Notes: generated by a model from the sequence alone, not told the origin. Shown: positions 45,747 through 56,183, counted from the first letter of the stretch. The stretch is DNA of 64,000 nt from Sphaerosporella brunnea (GCA_008704415.1 VXIS01000025.1:206937-270936), one strand, 5' to 3'. Numbers and translations: made by a program.

Positions 45747-47218
45747 GCTGGAGGAGTCGGCTGCAGCTACCGGTAGCTGGACGGATGATATGTGGCTGTG
45801 GCTATAATGCACCGGCTACTCGTGGGGTATGGGTAGTAGAAATTGGGTTTGCTCAATTACAACCAGCAATGCATGCTAGTATTGAGTAACCTCATCTTTG
45901 ATTCAATGACTATAAGTGATTCAACTCAAACTGAATAGTAGGGCGAGTGAGCCCATATACTCGACGACACTCTAATGTTGCTTGTGTGAATCCTGACACC
46001 TGTCTATGAGCAGCGCTAGCCACCACTCGTCAGTAGCCAGCCATTAGAGTGTATGATGTGATGTAACAAGCGAACACCCGTGTGGCCCACCGTCACTGAG
46101 CAGCACATGCAGCGCTTTTCTGCTCGCTCCTGATTGAGCGCTCCACCAATTACTTCCTGACATCGATTGCCATCATGAGCTCTCTTTGACTCCTCAGTTA
46201 TGGAACACTTCCTTGAAGCGCTATTCTACTGCCACTATGCTCTCCCTCCGGATATTCGGCCCTCCGGTCGAGGAGTGCTGCTTCTTATGCCAATCGAACA
46301 CCTGTGGCGACAATTGAACACGCCTAGTGTTTCTAGCCGATTGGTTAACTTCAAAGGTGCAATACCGCAGGGCGGCTGGAAGTTACCGTCGGCTGGCCGC
46401 ATTGCAAATCGCCATAGCCGCCGCAGGCGCCTGTTCGGATGACTGCCCACCAACCTTATCGGCGATCGCTGCGTGGGGAACCCGGAGGTGGTGCGATGCA
46501 GGTCGTCAGTTCCCGCAAAGCCTTCGATCGTCGGCATCTTCAACTCTCGCGATGGCTATGATCATCGTTTCCTCAGGCCGACCGGCATCGCCGGACGCAT
46601 CTGCGCAGGAATTATTTTGCACATATTTAGGTGAGGAGCTTGTCTCACTGGCACTTTCCGCTGCACTTAGTCCGCCGTTACAGCATCCCGCTTTCGCGTT
46701 TGGTATCGCCCCAAGGGTGTTGAACCTTGTTTAGCACGGATCGCAACAAAAATGGCACGCGGATTTTTTGGAAGTGTGGTGTGAAGTTTGTGGGGGTTTG
46801 CTTGGTCTGGGAGGGGTGGTCGGCATTGGTTCTTCTAGATATCGCTGAAGCCTTGCCGGGTCCCCTAAGTACTAGTAATACTGGAAGCGCTCTATTGGAG
46901 TCGAATAGAACAATTAACTATCCGCTGAATTGAAAGTTTCGACATGACTTTGGTGCTCTATTGGTAATCGTGGAGGAGTCGGTGTTCAGCTAGGGTCATG
47001 GCAAAGACGGATCGGCCATCGTTGCACTTAAGCGAGCTCGCTTAATTGTGAAGGTGCAGACGTCCAGCCTTATTGAGATTATCGCAGGCGTAAACTGCTG
47101 CGGCTAGTCCGAACCAAAGTAAGGAAAGACATGAGCAAGCAAGTAGGAACTTCGGGGCCCGATCGCGAGGGAGCGGGTCTGCATGCGTCTCCATCATCTC
47201 CTGCCAGTTCCCCCAGTA

Positions 47219-47263
47219 ACGTACGTCAGGTAGATGCGAGTCGTCAGGGATTAGCGAGACGCC
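47219..47263 (+). repeat. left terminal inverted repeat of pogo element
   Basis: 45 bp, begins ACGTACGTCAGG, preceded by the TA target copy. Mirrors 49425-49469. Confidence 0.95.
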
Positions 47264-47345
47264 GGGTAAATGCCCGTGAACCCCACCATATCCCCGCTAT
47301 CCTTTGCGACAACGTCGTCGGAAGCACCCAAAACCACCCCAAAAA

Positions 47346-49262
47346 ATGCCACATATCAAGGACCGAACCTTTCAACTCAATATTGATCGCGAGGAGCGCT
47401 TCCAGAGAGCTCTAAAAGCACTGAAGGATGGTGTTTTCACCTCTATCGGGGAGGCGGCTACCGCATTCAACCTTCCTAAGTCTAGCCTCGGACATCGTCG
47501 CAATGGCCGGCAAACGAGGCAGAAAGCGCACGAGGGTGATCAAATACTCTCTCCTGCTGCAGAAAAGACAGTTGTGAAGTGGATACTCAAGTTAGACGAC
47601 TGTGGTTTTCCACCTCGTTTAGACCGTTTGTGGCAGATGGTGGAGAAGCTAGCGGTGCAGGAGCGAGCGGCCCTCAAAGCCCGCTACGAAGCCGAAGGGC
47701 GGAAAAACATAGTTCACGATACCATCGGCAAGAACTGGATCACACAGTTTCTCAACCGCCACCCAGTTTTAGCTGCGAAACTAGCCCGAAGGATAGATCG
47801 TCAGCGAGTCTTCGCCAGCAACGCTACGACCATCGCCGACCACTTCAGAAAGCTCGGCAAGATCATTCAGAAGGAGCGATTCCGTCCGCATCAGATTAGC
47901 AACGTTGACGAGAAGGGTATCATCCTTGGTTATTCTTCGAAGTCAAAAGTGATCACCCAGCGTGGGAAGAAAACACCTTACGTAAGGCAGCATGGACAGC
48001 GCGAGCTAGTGACGCTAGTCGAAGCAGTCTCGGCAAATGGCTATGTCTTTCCGACTTTCCTGATTACCAAAGGCACTGTGCATACCTACGGGCAATTTGG
48101 AAATATCAAAAAGGAGGATGCAGAAGTACGTTTTGGCAAGTCTCCGAAGGGTTGGACCGATGATGAGCTTGGGTTCCACTGGCTTAAGGACATCTACCAC
48201 CCCTACAGCCTTAAGCGCATCCAGCCCGGCGAGAAAAGGCTATTAATCCTCGACGGTCATGGTTCCCATATCACTTTAGAGTTCAGCGACTTCTGCGATG
48301 CCCATGACATCATTCTGTATTGTTTGCCGGCCCACACGACTCATCTGCTGCAACCGCTGGACGTGGGTCTCTTCTCCCCCCTGCAACAATATTACGGAAA
48401 ATTTGTGGAGGACTACTACCTCGCCACCAACGTTGGGATTAGTCATGCGCAGTTTCTCCCCATCTACAAGAAGGCACGAGAAGCAGCGTACACGCGGGAG
48501 AATATAGAAAGCGGTTTTAGAGAGACTGGAATCGTGCCCTTCAACCCCCGCCTCCTTTTGGACGGTCCAAACCTTCGCCGAACCAAAGCTTCCACCCTTG
48601 CCCCCACCGAGCCGGACCTTTTACTGGATAAGACTCCACAGACGAGGTGCCAGCTACGTCGCCGAGCTGTATACTCCATGGAGTGGATCAAAACAGCGAC
48701 GTATGGGCAGCTTTGTAAACATGTCCTGCGACTCAACAACGAGCTCGTTTCTGAAAAGGTTCAGAACGAAATCCTCACCAACGATATGCAGCATTTGAGG
48801 AACCCGTCGAAGCTCGCGAAGAACACCAAGAAAGACAAGCGAGTCATCAGCAAAGCGAGGGTTATCACTGGTGCCCAGGCCATGGAGGGTAAGAAGGCGC
48901 TGGACGAGAAGAAATCTATGTCTCGCCGCCGCCGCAAGACTCAACCCGCTGCCCCTGCTGCCCCCAATGCCCCGGATGCTCTCCCAGCAGTTCCTGCAAC
49001 CCCTCGACAAACTAAAGTCTGCTTTGTATCCCCTGTGTTGCCAGTAGAGACCCCTCGCTGCCCAGTCAACCGCAGCCGTCAAAAAGCCACTCCTCCACCA
49101 GACGACTGGTCTGACTCCAGCTCTGATGAAGAGACACCGGTGACCCCCCTAGGTCTGACGCGACCCCCGCGACCCCCCGTAGTCCTCAACACTCCTCTCG
49201 CTCCAAATAGACGGCTCCCTGATAGACCGTTAGCAGTGAACCTCAGAAGCAGGAAGAAGTGA
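47346..49262 (+). CDS. pogo-type transposase (DDD)
   Basis: 638 residues without introns or breaks. The ATG at 47346 is preferred over the first start of the open frame at 47304 because MPHIKDRTFQLNIDREE begins the conserved region. The N-terminus holds a psq-type helix-turn-helix (SIGEAATAFNLPKSSLGHR, about 33-55), then a CENP-B-like HTH (about 80-150, with WITQFLNRHP). The DDE_1 catalytic core shows D188 (SNVDEKGIILG), D303 (LLILDGHGSHIT) and D339 (LLQPLDVGLFSPLQ), i.e. DD35D spacing. The C-terminus (about 470-638) is basic and Pro-rich with RRRRK, a possible nuclear signal. The gene lies within matching 45-bp inverted repeats, so it can be presumed to serve its own element. Confidence 0.94.
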   Translation: MPHIKDRTFQLNIDREERFQRALKALKDGVFTSIGEAATAFNLPKSSLGHRRNGRQTRQKAHEGDQILSPAAEKTVVKWILKLDDCGFPPRLDRLWQMVEKLAVQERAALKARYEAEGRKNIVHDTIGKNWITQFLNRHPVLAAKLARRIDRQRVFASNATTIADHFRKLGKIIQKERFRPHQISNVDEKGIILGYSSKSKVITQRGKKTPYVRQHGQRELVTLVEAVSANGYVFPTFLITKGTVHTYGQFGNIKKEDAEVRFGKSPKGWTDDELGFHWLKDIYHPYSLKRIQPGEKRLLILDGHGSHITLEFSDFCDAHDIILYCLPAHTTHLLQPLDVGLFSPLQQYYGKFVEDYYLATNVGISHAQFLPIYKKAREAAYTRENIESGFRETGIVPFNPRLLLDGPNLRRTKASTLAPTEPDLLLDKTPQTRCQLRRRAVYSMEWIKTATYGQLCKHVLRLNNELVSEKVQNEILTNDMQHLRNPSKLAKNTKKDKRVISKARVITGAQAMEGKKALDEKKSMSRRRRKTQPAAPAAPNAPDALPAVPATPRQTKVCFVSPVLPVETPRCPVNRSRQKATPPPDDWSDSSSDEETPVTPLGLTRPPRPPVVLNTPLAPNRRLPDRPLAVNLRSRKK

Positions 49263-49424
49263 CTAAGGTGAGCATCACATTGAGATCTGTGTGCTTTCTG
49301 CTGACCGTGCTCGCAAGGATGATGCGCCGGTTCTTTCTCTATCATTTGCGTGTTTCGGATTGTCTGTATGTAGTGTGGTTGTCGAAATATGAATTTATTT
49401 TTTTGTGGTGTCGTCGGGTCGTGA

Positions 49425-49469
49425 GGCGTCTCGCTAATCCCTGACGACTCGCTTCTACCTGATGTACGT
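49425..49469 (-). repeat. right terminal inverted repeat of pogo element
   Basis: Reverse complement of the left repeat with two mismatches (ACGTACATCAGG and AGAAGCGAG), followed by TA. Confidence 0.95.
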
Positions 49470-50028
49470 TACTCGTATTCTGTGCCCCTGCTAATGAAGA
49501 CGTTCGCACGCACTCCCCGTCCGCAGGCAACCTGGGCGTGCCCGGCCTCTTTCTCCTCCTCCCCGTCCCACCACGGGAGGCGTAGGCGTGTCCAGCAGTG
49601 GTTGAACCAGATCTGCCGTGACCCTCGGCCCCATATGCTGGAGTGGTAAGTGTGTGGGAGGCGCCTTCGCTGGTTGCGGGTGGCCCAGCACGCTTTCGTT
49701 TCGGTAAGTGCGACGGTGCAACTCTTGTGAGCCGTCTCCAGCGATAACAGATACTGCTCGAAGAGGTGCAGCCATCCCACACACAGCTGTGGCATCTATT
49801 TCGTGTGAGGGATGAAGAGTTCGCGATAGAGGGGTTGGGCGCCGCTTGGTGGTTGTGGGATGTGCCGTGTTCATCTACTGCAGCCTTGGAGATTTCGGTG
49901 ATATATAGTATTAGCAGTAGGAGTAGGGAGCGTGGTGATCGAATGTTGTCGGAGACAAGTAGCGAGGAAGCGATGGATGGCGCGGTCCGTCTGATGAGCG
50001 AGCATCATCACGATGATGGAAGAGAAAC

Positions 50029-50255
50029 AAAAAAAAAACATCAACACAGCGAATGACAAAAGTTATACCTCCCTTCCGATCTCGGCTGGCTCGGCTCCGA
50101 TCTCGGGAGGGTATAACCCCAAGCTTGCCAGGCTTGTTTCCCCAGGGGAGGTAGCGTCAACTTCACCGTCAGCAGCCAGCCGATGTGAGAATCGAACCCT
50201 CCACGCTCAGGTGCACTTGGCACGGCCAATACCAACTACACCATGAGACACTAGG
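50029..50255 (-). mobile_element. possible tRNA-derived SINE
   Basis: Read on the minus strand, the unit begins with a tRNA-like head: an A-box-like TGGTGTAGTTGGTA (about 50230-50243) and a B-box GGTTCGATTCTC (about 50188-50199) some 40 nt later. A body of about 150 bp without coding capacity follows, and the unit ends in a run of ten T (50029-50038). The head cannot form a proper acceptor stem, so it is not a functional tRNA. Head, body and homopolymer tail is the SINE layout; no second copy is present in the window and no target duplication could be fixed. Confidence 0.5.
50064..50116. repeat. imperfect inverted repeat inside the SINE-like body
   Basis: GTTATACCTCCC on the left pairs with GGGAGGGTATAAC on the right with a one-base bulge. 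Between the arms the 11-mer TCCGATCTCGG occurs twice in direct orientation. This could fold into a stable RNA stem. Confidence 0.65.
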
Positions 50256-51602
50256 TTAAATCATTGAACCTGGAACTTGATGGTAAAGACGTTGGCACCT
50301 GGCTTGGCTGTTTTCACACACTCGGAGCGGGACCATCAACCACCCCTCCACCTCTCTCCGCGGTCCGGTTGTCATCTGCAAGACATCACAAGTATGGCGC
50401 GCACCGCATCATCAGCTCCCGACACTTAAAAAGTCCTTTTGACCTGCGCCCGACGCAACACAGCCGTCCCCAATGCACCTCACAACCTCGCCAACACGCC
50501 ATATCCAGTTCGGACCCAGAGTTTACCCCTCGGACTGGTATGCAGGCCTTTGCTTCTCTCGGACGCAAAGAGAAGATGCATTTCACCTGGCCTCAAACAT
50601 ATGCACCTCTTGGACCCACCAAGTAACGTCGTCTGGCGTGATTCGGTCTCGCAGTGCAGCCAGTGTTTTTCCATGCTATCTGAGCCAACTCTCCTCTGTC
50701 GCCCTCATTTCTACAAGGCCGCACTACACACTACTCATTCTCTAGAGTTAAGAATGGCAAGCTCCAAGCCAAGCCGGACCACAAGGAGCGGATACCTAGG
50801 TGAATCCCCCGTTCTTGGCTGGTCTGGTCCATGTTTATAATGCCCTCCCTACTCGCATCCAAAGATCTCTCTGCGAGCACGGTGTCTGGCACGGGGGGGG
50901 GGCATATGTCTAGTTAGCACGTTCTATCGAGAAACCACCAAGTCAGAATATGGCAATCCCACGCTCCTGTCGATGCTCCATCCGCAGCAGCGTTGAAATC
51001 CTGGTGGCACAGCTGTGTGATGCACAATTCACACCCGCCCCATGCAAGAAAGCGTTTATCTCATATAACCCCAGCCATAGTTGCACTACCCTCATGAATC
51101 AGAAGCCTCTTGGACACAATGCATAGAAGTCCCAGCTTCTCCCACCACCCTAAAGCCAGCTTGATACATGCGGCCAGCAACCCCTTCCAACGTTAACGCA
51201 CGTGTTGAAACGCCTCCCTAACCTTTACAAAGCAGTGCCAAACCCCGATATCTTTGGATACGACACTGGGAGAACTCAATGTACTTGCGTTTCTGCTCAA
51301 GTGCTTGCTTACCCCAAAGACTCTCACGAGGGTGCTGAACCCGATGTTTCACGGCATCGTAGCGGTTGAGTAACATAGGAGCTCGGTTATGAGGTAGGAT
51401 AGCACATTTTGCCAAGCCAAGCCCACGTGGTAGCTGTGAGTGCCAAACCATGCCTAGAGTACAATCGAATGCCGAGTCATGAATCATGACCGAGTGATCA
51501 GGAACCGCTCAGTAACTGAAAAGGCATGGCACTCGCAATCCCGTTGATTCCATCTCAATCGCGGGTATCCACAAAAACCGAAACCGAACCGAAATACACT
51601 CC

Positions 51603-53144
51603 CTAATGCAGACTAACTCTAAACACCAAGAACTGGTTCAACAAATTCCCGCCGGACGCATCCTTGTAGCTATCGCGTCCAAAATTGAACCATCCATCCT
51701 GAGTGATAAAGTCATTATCCGAGCTAGCAATCAGCCAGAACTCCCGCTTCTTTCCCGCGACGGGCACGAGCGCCAATCCCTCCCACTTCTCATTCATCAG
51801 CTGATCGCTGTCGACCGCACCACCATTGAGCAGGCCAAACTTGGCCAACTCTGTGGGCACGTTGAAGTCTAAGAACTGGCAGTACTCTGCCGGCGTGACC
51901 GAGGGGTCCAAGACCCCCGCAGGCGCGAACGAGGACGTGAAGTCGTCGAATTTTCCGAGTATGTCTGTGGCCGAGTTGATCGAGAAGACGTCGGCGTGGC
52001 GATAGACGGACTGGGTCCGGTCGCCCAGCCGGCCAAAGCCATCGCGGGAGAGAGACAGGAATCTCCCCGAGCCCAAAGCGTGGATTTCGCTGCTGGCCGC
52101 GGTTCGAGGTTTTGCGGTGGGCTTTTTGGTGGGGTCTTGGAACTGCGGCAACGGAACCGTCCACTCTCCGACCCACCTCTTCGAGTCGAGAGAGTATTTC
52201 AGCAGTGTGGTGTACCGGTTGGTGCTCTTATCCTCCCCGCCGTTGTTGATGCTTCCGGACTGGAGCATGGTGTACAGCGCGTGTTCTTTGGCCACATAAG
52301 TAAGCCCTTCGAAGCCTTGGTTGTTGGCCCTTCCGCTGGTAGGATTCGCGGGCTGCGGTATCTGCGAGGGGTCGTAGATAGGCGGGTTGTTGGAGGCGAA
52401 GTTTACCTTGCCGTCTCTGATGGGCAGAAGGGAGTTAGGCGGTGCTACTGCGTGCAGCATACGCCCCGACGACGAGAAGTGGTAGAGATACGGCCCGTAT
52501 TCGTCGCTGATCCAGAAAGTGCCGTCGGAAGCGACGACGAGTCCTTCCGGGTCGAGCGAGCCGCGCTTGCCGCCGGGTCCTGCGCCGCCAAAGCCGTCGC
52601 CGGGGAAGCTCGCAGCCGGGATGCAGAGGTCGCCGGGGTAGCAAAGGGTGCCGGTTGGGTCTAGACCCGAGACAGGGACCCCCGCGGGGTCGGTAAGCAG
52701 GATGCTAGTTTCGTAAGAGAGCGCAAAGTTTGGCGGGGAGGGGTAGGCGGCGGCGGGGGTGAATGTCACTGAGTAGCGGTGGACGCGGGGTTGGTAGGCG
52801 GTTGTTCCGTTGGTATTCCTATTCCATCCATGAGCTTCTGTAGATTGAGGACACGACGAGGGGACTTACCAGCCACGGTCCGGGAGAGCGTAGAGCGTAG
52901 CTTTGTAGGAGTCCCTGACCGCCTTCCAGTTGCTTACTGCAATGGACGAGCCCGTGCTCACCGTATCGCCGAATTTGTCTCGGAAGCTGGCCGGCAGGAA
53001 GCCGTAGCCTTCGAGGCCCCGGTAGGAGTAGGTGTGGCCGTCGCAGGTGGTCCGATTCACCACCGGCCCGGAGCCATCGTACTTGTGGAGCGGCCCTGCA
53101 AGGACGGCGGAAACGAGTGTGAGTAACGAAATGAACGAGAGCAT
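51603..53144 (-). CDS. secreted phytase-like esterase-domain protein
   Basis: Exons 52870-53144 and 51603-52818 (51-nt intron GTAAGT...GAATAG) give 496 residues. The ATG at 53144 begins the signal peptide MLSFISLLTLVSAVLAGPL; a TTG three codons upstream is not needed. The body matches the esterase-like domain of phytase family (PF13449): SLDPEGLVVASDGTFWISDEYGPYLYHF near 190 is its hallmark, followed by NNQGFEGLTY and NEKWEGLALVP. Such proteins are predicted beta-propellers; in fungi they are extracellular and their substrate is usually unproven. The splice acceptor GAATAG was chosen over an earlier CTACAG because only it keeps the frame. Confidence 0.9.
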
Positions 53145-54206
53145 TTTGCACAAGCCGCGGAAAGAATTCGCGAGACATGGGAGGGAGTGCTGGTAATTTA
53201 TATAATGTACTCGTCTGTATACCCTTCCACTCGTGGTGATTATCGCCTGTCAGCAAGTCGCAACGGCGCTCCCAGCTGCTGTATCCCAGCGGCTGAATGC
53301 AGGAACAAGAACGTCGTGGTTCTATTTACCGGCCAATAAAATTGCCGGCACAAAGAGCGTGTGTATGTATCCAGTTTGCTAAGCAGGTTGATCGCGTGCT
53401 TGGCGCATCTAGGCGGGAAGGTGAGGTGAGCTTCATGATTCACGCGGTTAAACGTGGGGGATCTCGGAGATTTCGTTTGCTGCAGGATGCCGGGAGGACT
53501 TACCTTCGGGCAATCTGGAGATGCGCACGGCTAGATGGAGATAGTGAATCACCTACAGCTGTCATATCGACCCGCAAGCTGTAGGCAGATATTCTTCTCA
53601 CAATGCTCAACCACATGCTTGCCCCAGAGCAACCCAAACCGCTAGCGTCTTTCGCTTAGCTGCCAGGAACAGGACGGCCACAAGCGAAGCAGCCGAAGGG
53701 CAGGGCATCAACTTTGGCCATCAAAGCTTCCTTCTTCTCCAACAACCACCGCCCACCGCCGTCCCACCAATTTCATTTGCCTCTTTTCTCCCATCCCCGC
53801 CCCCCCCCCCCCCCTTCCCCTCTCTGCTGGAGTTTTCTCGAAACGTCCCGCCAGGGTCAAATCAACGACTCCGCTGGCTGCTGGCCATCCGCTTAACACC
53901 GACAACCACCGCTGCGCCTCCACATGCTGTGTCGTTTTTGTGTCTGAAGCACCAACTCTTCGGTTGGTAACTCCTCCATCCCAGATCATCTATACCCTCC
54001 TTGCTTTCCCTCCTTGCTTTCACAATACTTCATCTCCACGGCCTACCTTTTCTCGCGCAGCTGGTCTCGGCGGCTGTTGCACGTGCGCTCACCGATACCA
54101 TAATCGCTTGTCTTCTACAAGCACGAGTTCGACGCAATTTACTGACGCAGATATTGCTTAGTCACGGATTGTAGCGAAACTTGCAGTGTGCATTGTCGCA
54201 TACGCA
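53145..54206. other. intergenic, promoter of the SDR relic
   Basis: Contains the promoter of the phytase-like gene, a run of about 16 C at 53799-53815, and C/T-rich sequence from 53710 to 54130 typical of a fungal promoter. It leads into the ATG at 54207 and may be the former promoter of an SDR gene. Confidence 0.55.
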
Positions 54207-54740
54207 ATGACGGCGATGCACCTCCAACTCAAGAACGAGTCCTGTATTCCTGGTAGGTTCCAGAATTACTTGGGCAGCTGTTTCCATTCTTGCACGCAAA
54301 ACTAACATCTGTGCAGATTGACACAGTCTCGTGAGCCATTGCCTTTCATCGGGCTACACAGCGAGGTCGAACTTCTATAACAGAGTTCAAGCCCTACCGG
54401 TCTCCTCCAAGAACAACCGGCAAAACACTTCAGCGGCCGCAGCCAGAAAATGTCTTTCGTCGGCACAAATCTTGGCAGTTTTCTTGGATTCGGAGTTTGT
54501 TCTTTCCGAACATAAACAGCCTCGCAGAAGGCGTTTCTCGGTCCGTGGGTTCTTCCGAGCTGTTTGCACGGGGAAAAGGGCGTCGGCAAGGGTCCCTTTT
54601 CATCCTCGATGTCATCGAGGAGCACGGTGATGAAGCTGTCGCCAAGCTCTCCCCAGTTTGGAGTCCTGGTCGTTTTCCGTCCAGTCGACATCAGCAGCCA
54701 CACTAGCGATCAAGATGCTGTTGATAACAGCCTAACAGAC
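54207..54740 (+). pseudogene. SDR relic, copy A
   Basis: Starts MTAMHLQLKNESCIPG, resembling the first strand of an SDR, then a 63-nt intron (54254-54316) with CTAAC branch site and GTGCAG. After a stretch without similarity comes NSLAEGVS, the structured repeat, then ILDVIEEHGDEAVAKLS and, one frame over, FGVLVVFRPVDISSHTSDQD, the second beta strand region of an SDR. Confidence 0.6.
54539..54600 (+). repeat. structured repeat, copy 1
   Basis: Starts CGGTCCGTGGG, has short inner hairpin GTTC-TTCC-GAGC, then TTTGCACGGGG, then AAAAGGG and CCCTTTT around a 14-nt loop. Inner segment 13 nt; loop of the class with TCGGCAAGG. Confidence 0.85.
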
Positions 54741-54749
54741 GGCGTTCCT

Positions 54750-54772
54750 CGGTCCGTGAGCTCTTCCGAGCT
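54750..54772 (+). repeat. structured repeat, truncated copy
   Basis: Only the first third is present (CGGTCCGTGAG then CTCTTCCGAGCTG), after which the sequence passes straight into SDR coding sequence. It resembles copy 1 most and is preceded by the same NSL-(A/T)-(E/D)-GV context. Confidence 0.65.
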
Positions 54773-54940
54773 GTCGCCAAGCTCTCTGCCAAGTTCGGCA
54801 TCATCGCGTTCTACTATCAAGTCGACGTTCGGAACTTGAGGCGTACACAGGATGTCGCGTCGATGTCATCGTGAAGCAGTTTGGTCTTCCGTCGGAATCA
54901 ACAAAAAAAGCACCAGCTGTTGGCCTCAAGCTTTCAATAT

Positions 54941-55009
54941 CGGTCCGTGGGTTCAATGTAAAGAGAACTGTTTGCACGGGGAAAAGGGCGTCGGAAAGGG
55001 TCCCTTTTT
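54941..55009 (+). repeat. structured repeat, copy 2
   Basis: Same order of parts as copy 1 with the longer 19-nt inner segment: GTTCAAT-GTAA-AGAGAAC, in which two base pairs are lost. Loop of the TCGGAAAGG class; ends in five T. Confidence 0.85.
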
Positions 55010-55097
55010 ATTTTGCATGATTGGGATTATATTCCATCGACTTATGGGCGGCCCCGTTAACAAAGATGCCAAGAATCTTTTACCCACCTGGACAAGT

Positions 55098-55300
55098 TAA
55101 CCCTCGACAGCAAGATCGCTCCTGCGGTCTGGTAAGCTCAAATCCTCAACATTCTCAAAACCCAAAGCTAACGATGTTCTTTCTTTCAGGTAATGCCCGG
55201 AGTTAGGCAGCAACATCGCGGAGGCTTTGTGCGATGTCAACCTCAAGGCCTTCGTCATTTTCGACGTCCTCATGGAGAACTCACGCCAATCTTGGTTTCC
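55098..55300 (+). pseudogene. SDR relic, copy C (N-terminal Rossmann region)
   Basis: KLTLDSKIAPAVW leads to an intron of 58 nt (55132-55189, GTAAGC...GCTAAC...TTTCAG). The next exon gives GNARS, then after a one-base shift LGSNIAEALCDVNLKAFVIF, i.e. the glycine-rich NAD-binding turn and following helix and strand. Intron position matches that in copy A. Confidence 0.7.
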
Positions 55301-55346
55301 ATGAAGTCGATCTATCAGCACGAGCAAGTCCTCGATCTTACCATTT

Positions 55347-55415
55347 CGGTCCGTGGGTTCTCTGAAAAGAGAACTGTTTGCACGGGGAAAAGGGCGTCGG
55401 AAAGGGTCCCTTTTT
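55347..55415 (+). repeat. structured repeat, copy 3
   Basis: Inner hairpin is perfect: GTTCTCT-GAAA-AGAGAAC with a GNRA tetraloop. Loop of the TCGGAAAGG class; ends in five T. Confidence 0.87.
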
Positions 55416-55575
55416 ATTTTCAGTCCTCAAGGAGCTGAGCGTGGTGACAAATCTGTCACCCAGCTAGCTCTTTGCCGACTTCAGCATCCTTGTCGTTTTC
55501 CATCAAGTCGATGTTCGCAACCACATGAGCGTTCAGGATGCCGTTGATGCAACAATCAAGCAGTTTGATCACAGT
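55416..55575 (+). pseudogene. SDR relic, copy D
   Basis: Directly after repeat copy 3, AERGDKSVTQLA aligns with EEHGDEAVAKLS of copy A; after a frame change follows DFSILVVFHQVDVRNHMSVQ and AVDATIKQFDHSDI, typical SDR sequence around the acidic NAD-site residue and the next helix. The repeat stands at the same place relative to the SDR sequence as in copy A. Confidence 0.68.
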
Positions 55576-55694
55576 GACATAAGATCGGTGGCTCAATGAT
55601 CTTGATCGCTTCTATGCACGAGAGTGTACGTCGGTCCCAGCAGCAGTGTGACAAGGCCGGAATACTGTCGTTGCGTGTCCACTCTTCCCAAGAT

Positions 55695-55755
55695 CGGTCC
55701 GTGGGTTCTACTGAACTGTTTGCACGGGGAAAAGGGCGTGTGTTCGGTCCCTTTT
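55695..55755 (+). repeat. structured repeat, copy 4
   Basis: Short 13-nt inner segment with hairpin GTTC-TACT-GAAC. Outer stem and AAAAGGG/CCCTTTT stem kept; loop of the TGTGTTCG class. Confidence 0.85.
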
Positions 55756-55789
55756 CATTTACTCTCTACTTCGGGAGATATTTTTCGGA

Positions 55790-55985
55790 GGTGTAGGCTG
55801 CCTGAAAATGTGGCCATCCTCCGTGTTCCTGACGCCAGCACCTACATGACTGGTTCGGACATCATCATCGACGTGTGTTGTCACCAGTTCCGGGTATTGC
55901 TATCAGTGCTAATCTTTTCTAGGGAGAAATACTCGGCATTGGGAGCCATTGTGTGCTCGACTTCACCGTTCTCGGTCCGTGGGTT
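55790..55985 (+). pseudogene. SDR relic, copy E (C-terminal region)
   Basis: PDASTYMTGSDIIID matches the conserved SDR C-terminus. It is followed by a 50-nt intron-like segment (55873-55922, GTGTGT...GTGCTAAT...TTCTAG) and GEKYSALG where SDRs have a GGY motif. Confidence 0.68.
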
Positions 55986-56040
55986 CTCTGCAAAGGGAAC
56001 CGTTTGCACGGGGAAAAGGGCGCGTGTCTGGTCCCTTTTT
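55973..56040 (+). repeat. structured repeat, copy 5
   Basis: Inner hairpin GTTCTCT-GCAA-AGGGAAC, again with a GNRA loop and one G-T pair. Loop class CGTGTCTG; ends in five T. Confidence 0.87.
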
Positions 56041-56183
56041 ATTTACTCATCCATGGCTCTACACCGCTTCCATCCATGAGCAGTCATATCGTCAACTGGC
56101 CCCAGCAGCAGTCTACAAGGAGATGCATGTTAGGCCTCAACCATGGGCGTTCGCGATCATCGGGTGTTTCAGCTTTTCATAGT

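Larger units (their letters stand above)
40705..47216. other. 6.5-kb gene desert with eroded fragments
   Basis: No intact gene found on either strand. Homopolymer runs (G near 41816-41829, C near 44871-44882) and a 17-bp perfect hairpin (43578-43617) are present. One smooth coding fragment lies at 45351-45746 (listed separately). A shorter one lies on the minus strand near 42600-42710 (FEDPIEYLSSLKELEGKL). Composition is near even and lacks the extreme AT bias expected of strong RIP. The right end carries the pogo-type transposon insertion site. Confidence 0.55.
47217..49471 (+). mobile_element. pogo/Fot-family DNA transposon, apparently complete
   Basis: The element spans 47219-49469, 2251 bp, flanked by TA on both sides (47217-47218 and 49470-49471), the target duplication of Tc1/mariner/pogo elements. 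Terminal inverted repeats are 45 bp (47219-47263 and 49425-49469) with two mismatches and start ACGTACRTCAGGTAGA. Between them is one intact transposase frame on the plus strand. All parts needed for transposition appear present. Confidence 0.95.
49472..51602. other. intergenic with SINE-like unit
   Basis: No protein gene supported. A tRNA-headed, T-tailed unit at 50029-50255 is listed separately. A G run lies near 50893-50901. The region to 51602 is the 3' flank of the phytase-like gene. Confidence 0.55.

Noticed and set aside
40705..47216. Centromere or strongly RIP-mutated heterochromatin
   Set aside because: Base composition is near even and there is no dense AT-rich repeat content, so nothing beyond gene poverty supports it.
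50180..50251. Functional tRNA gene
   Set aside because: A and B boxes are present but the two ends cannot pair into a 7-bp acceptor stem and the T stem has a mismatch.
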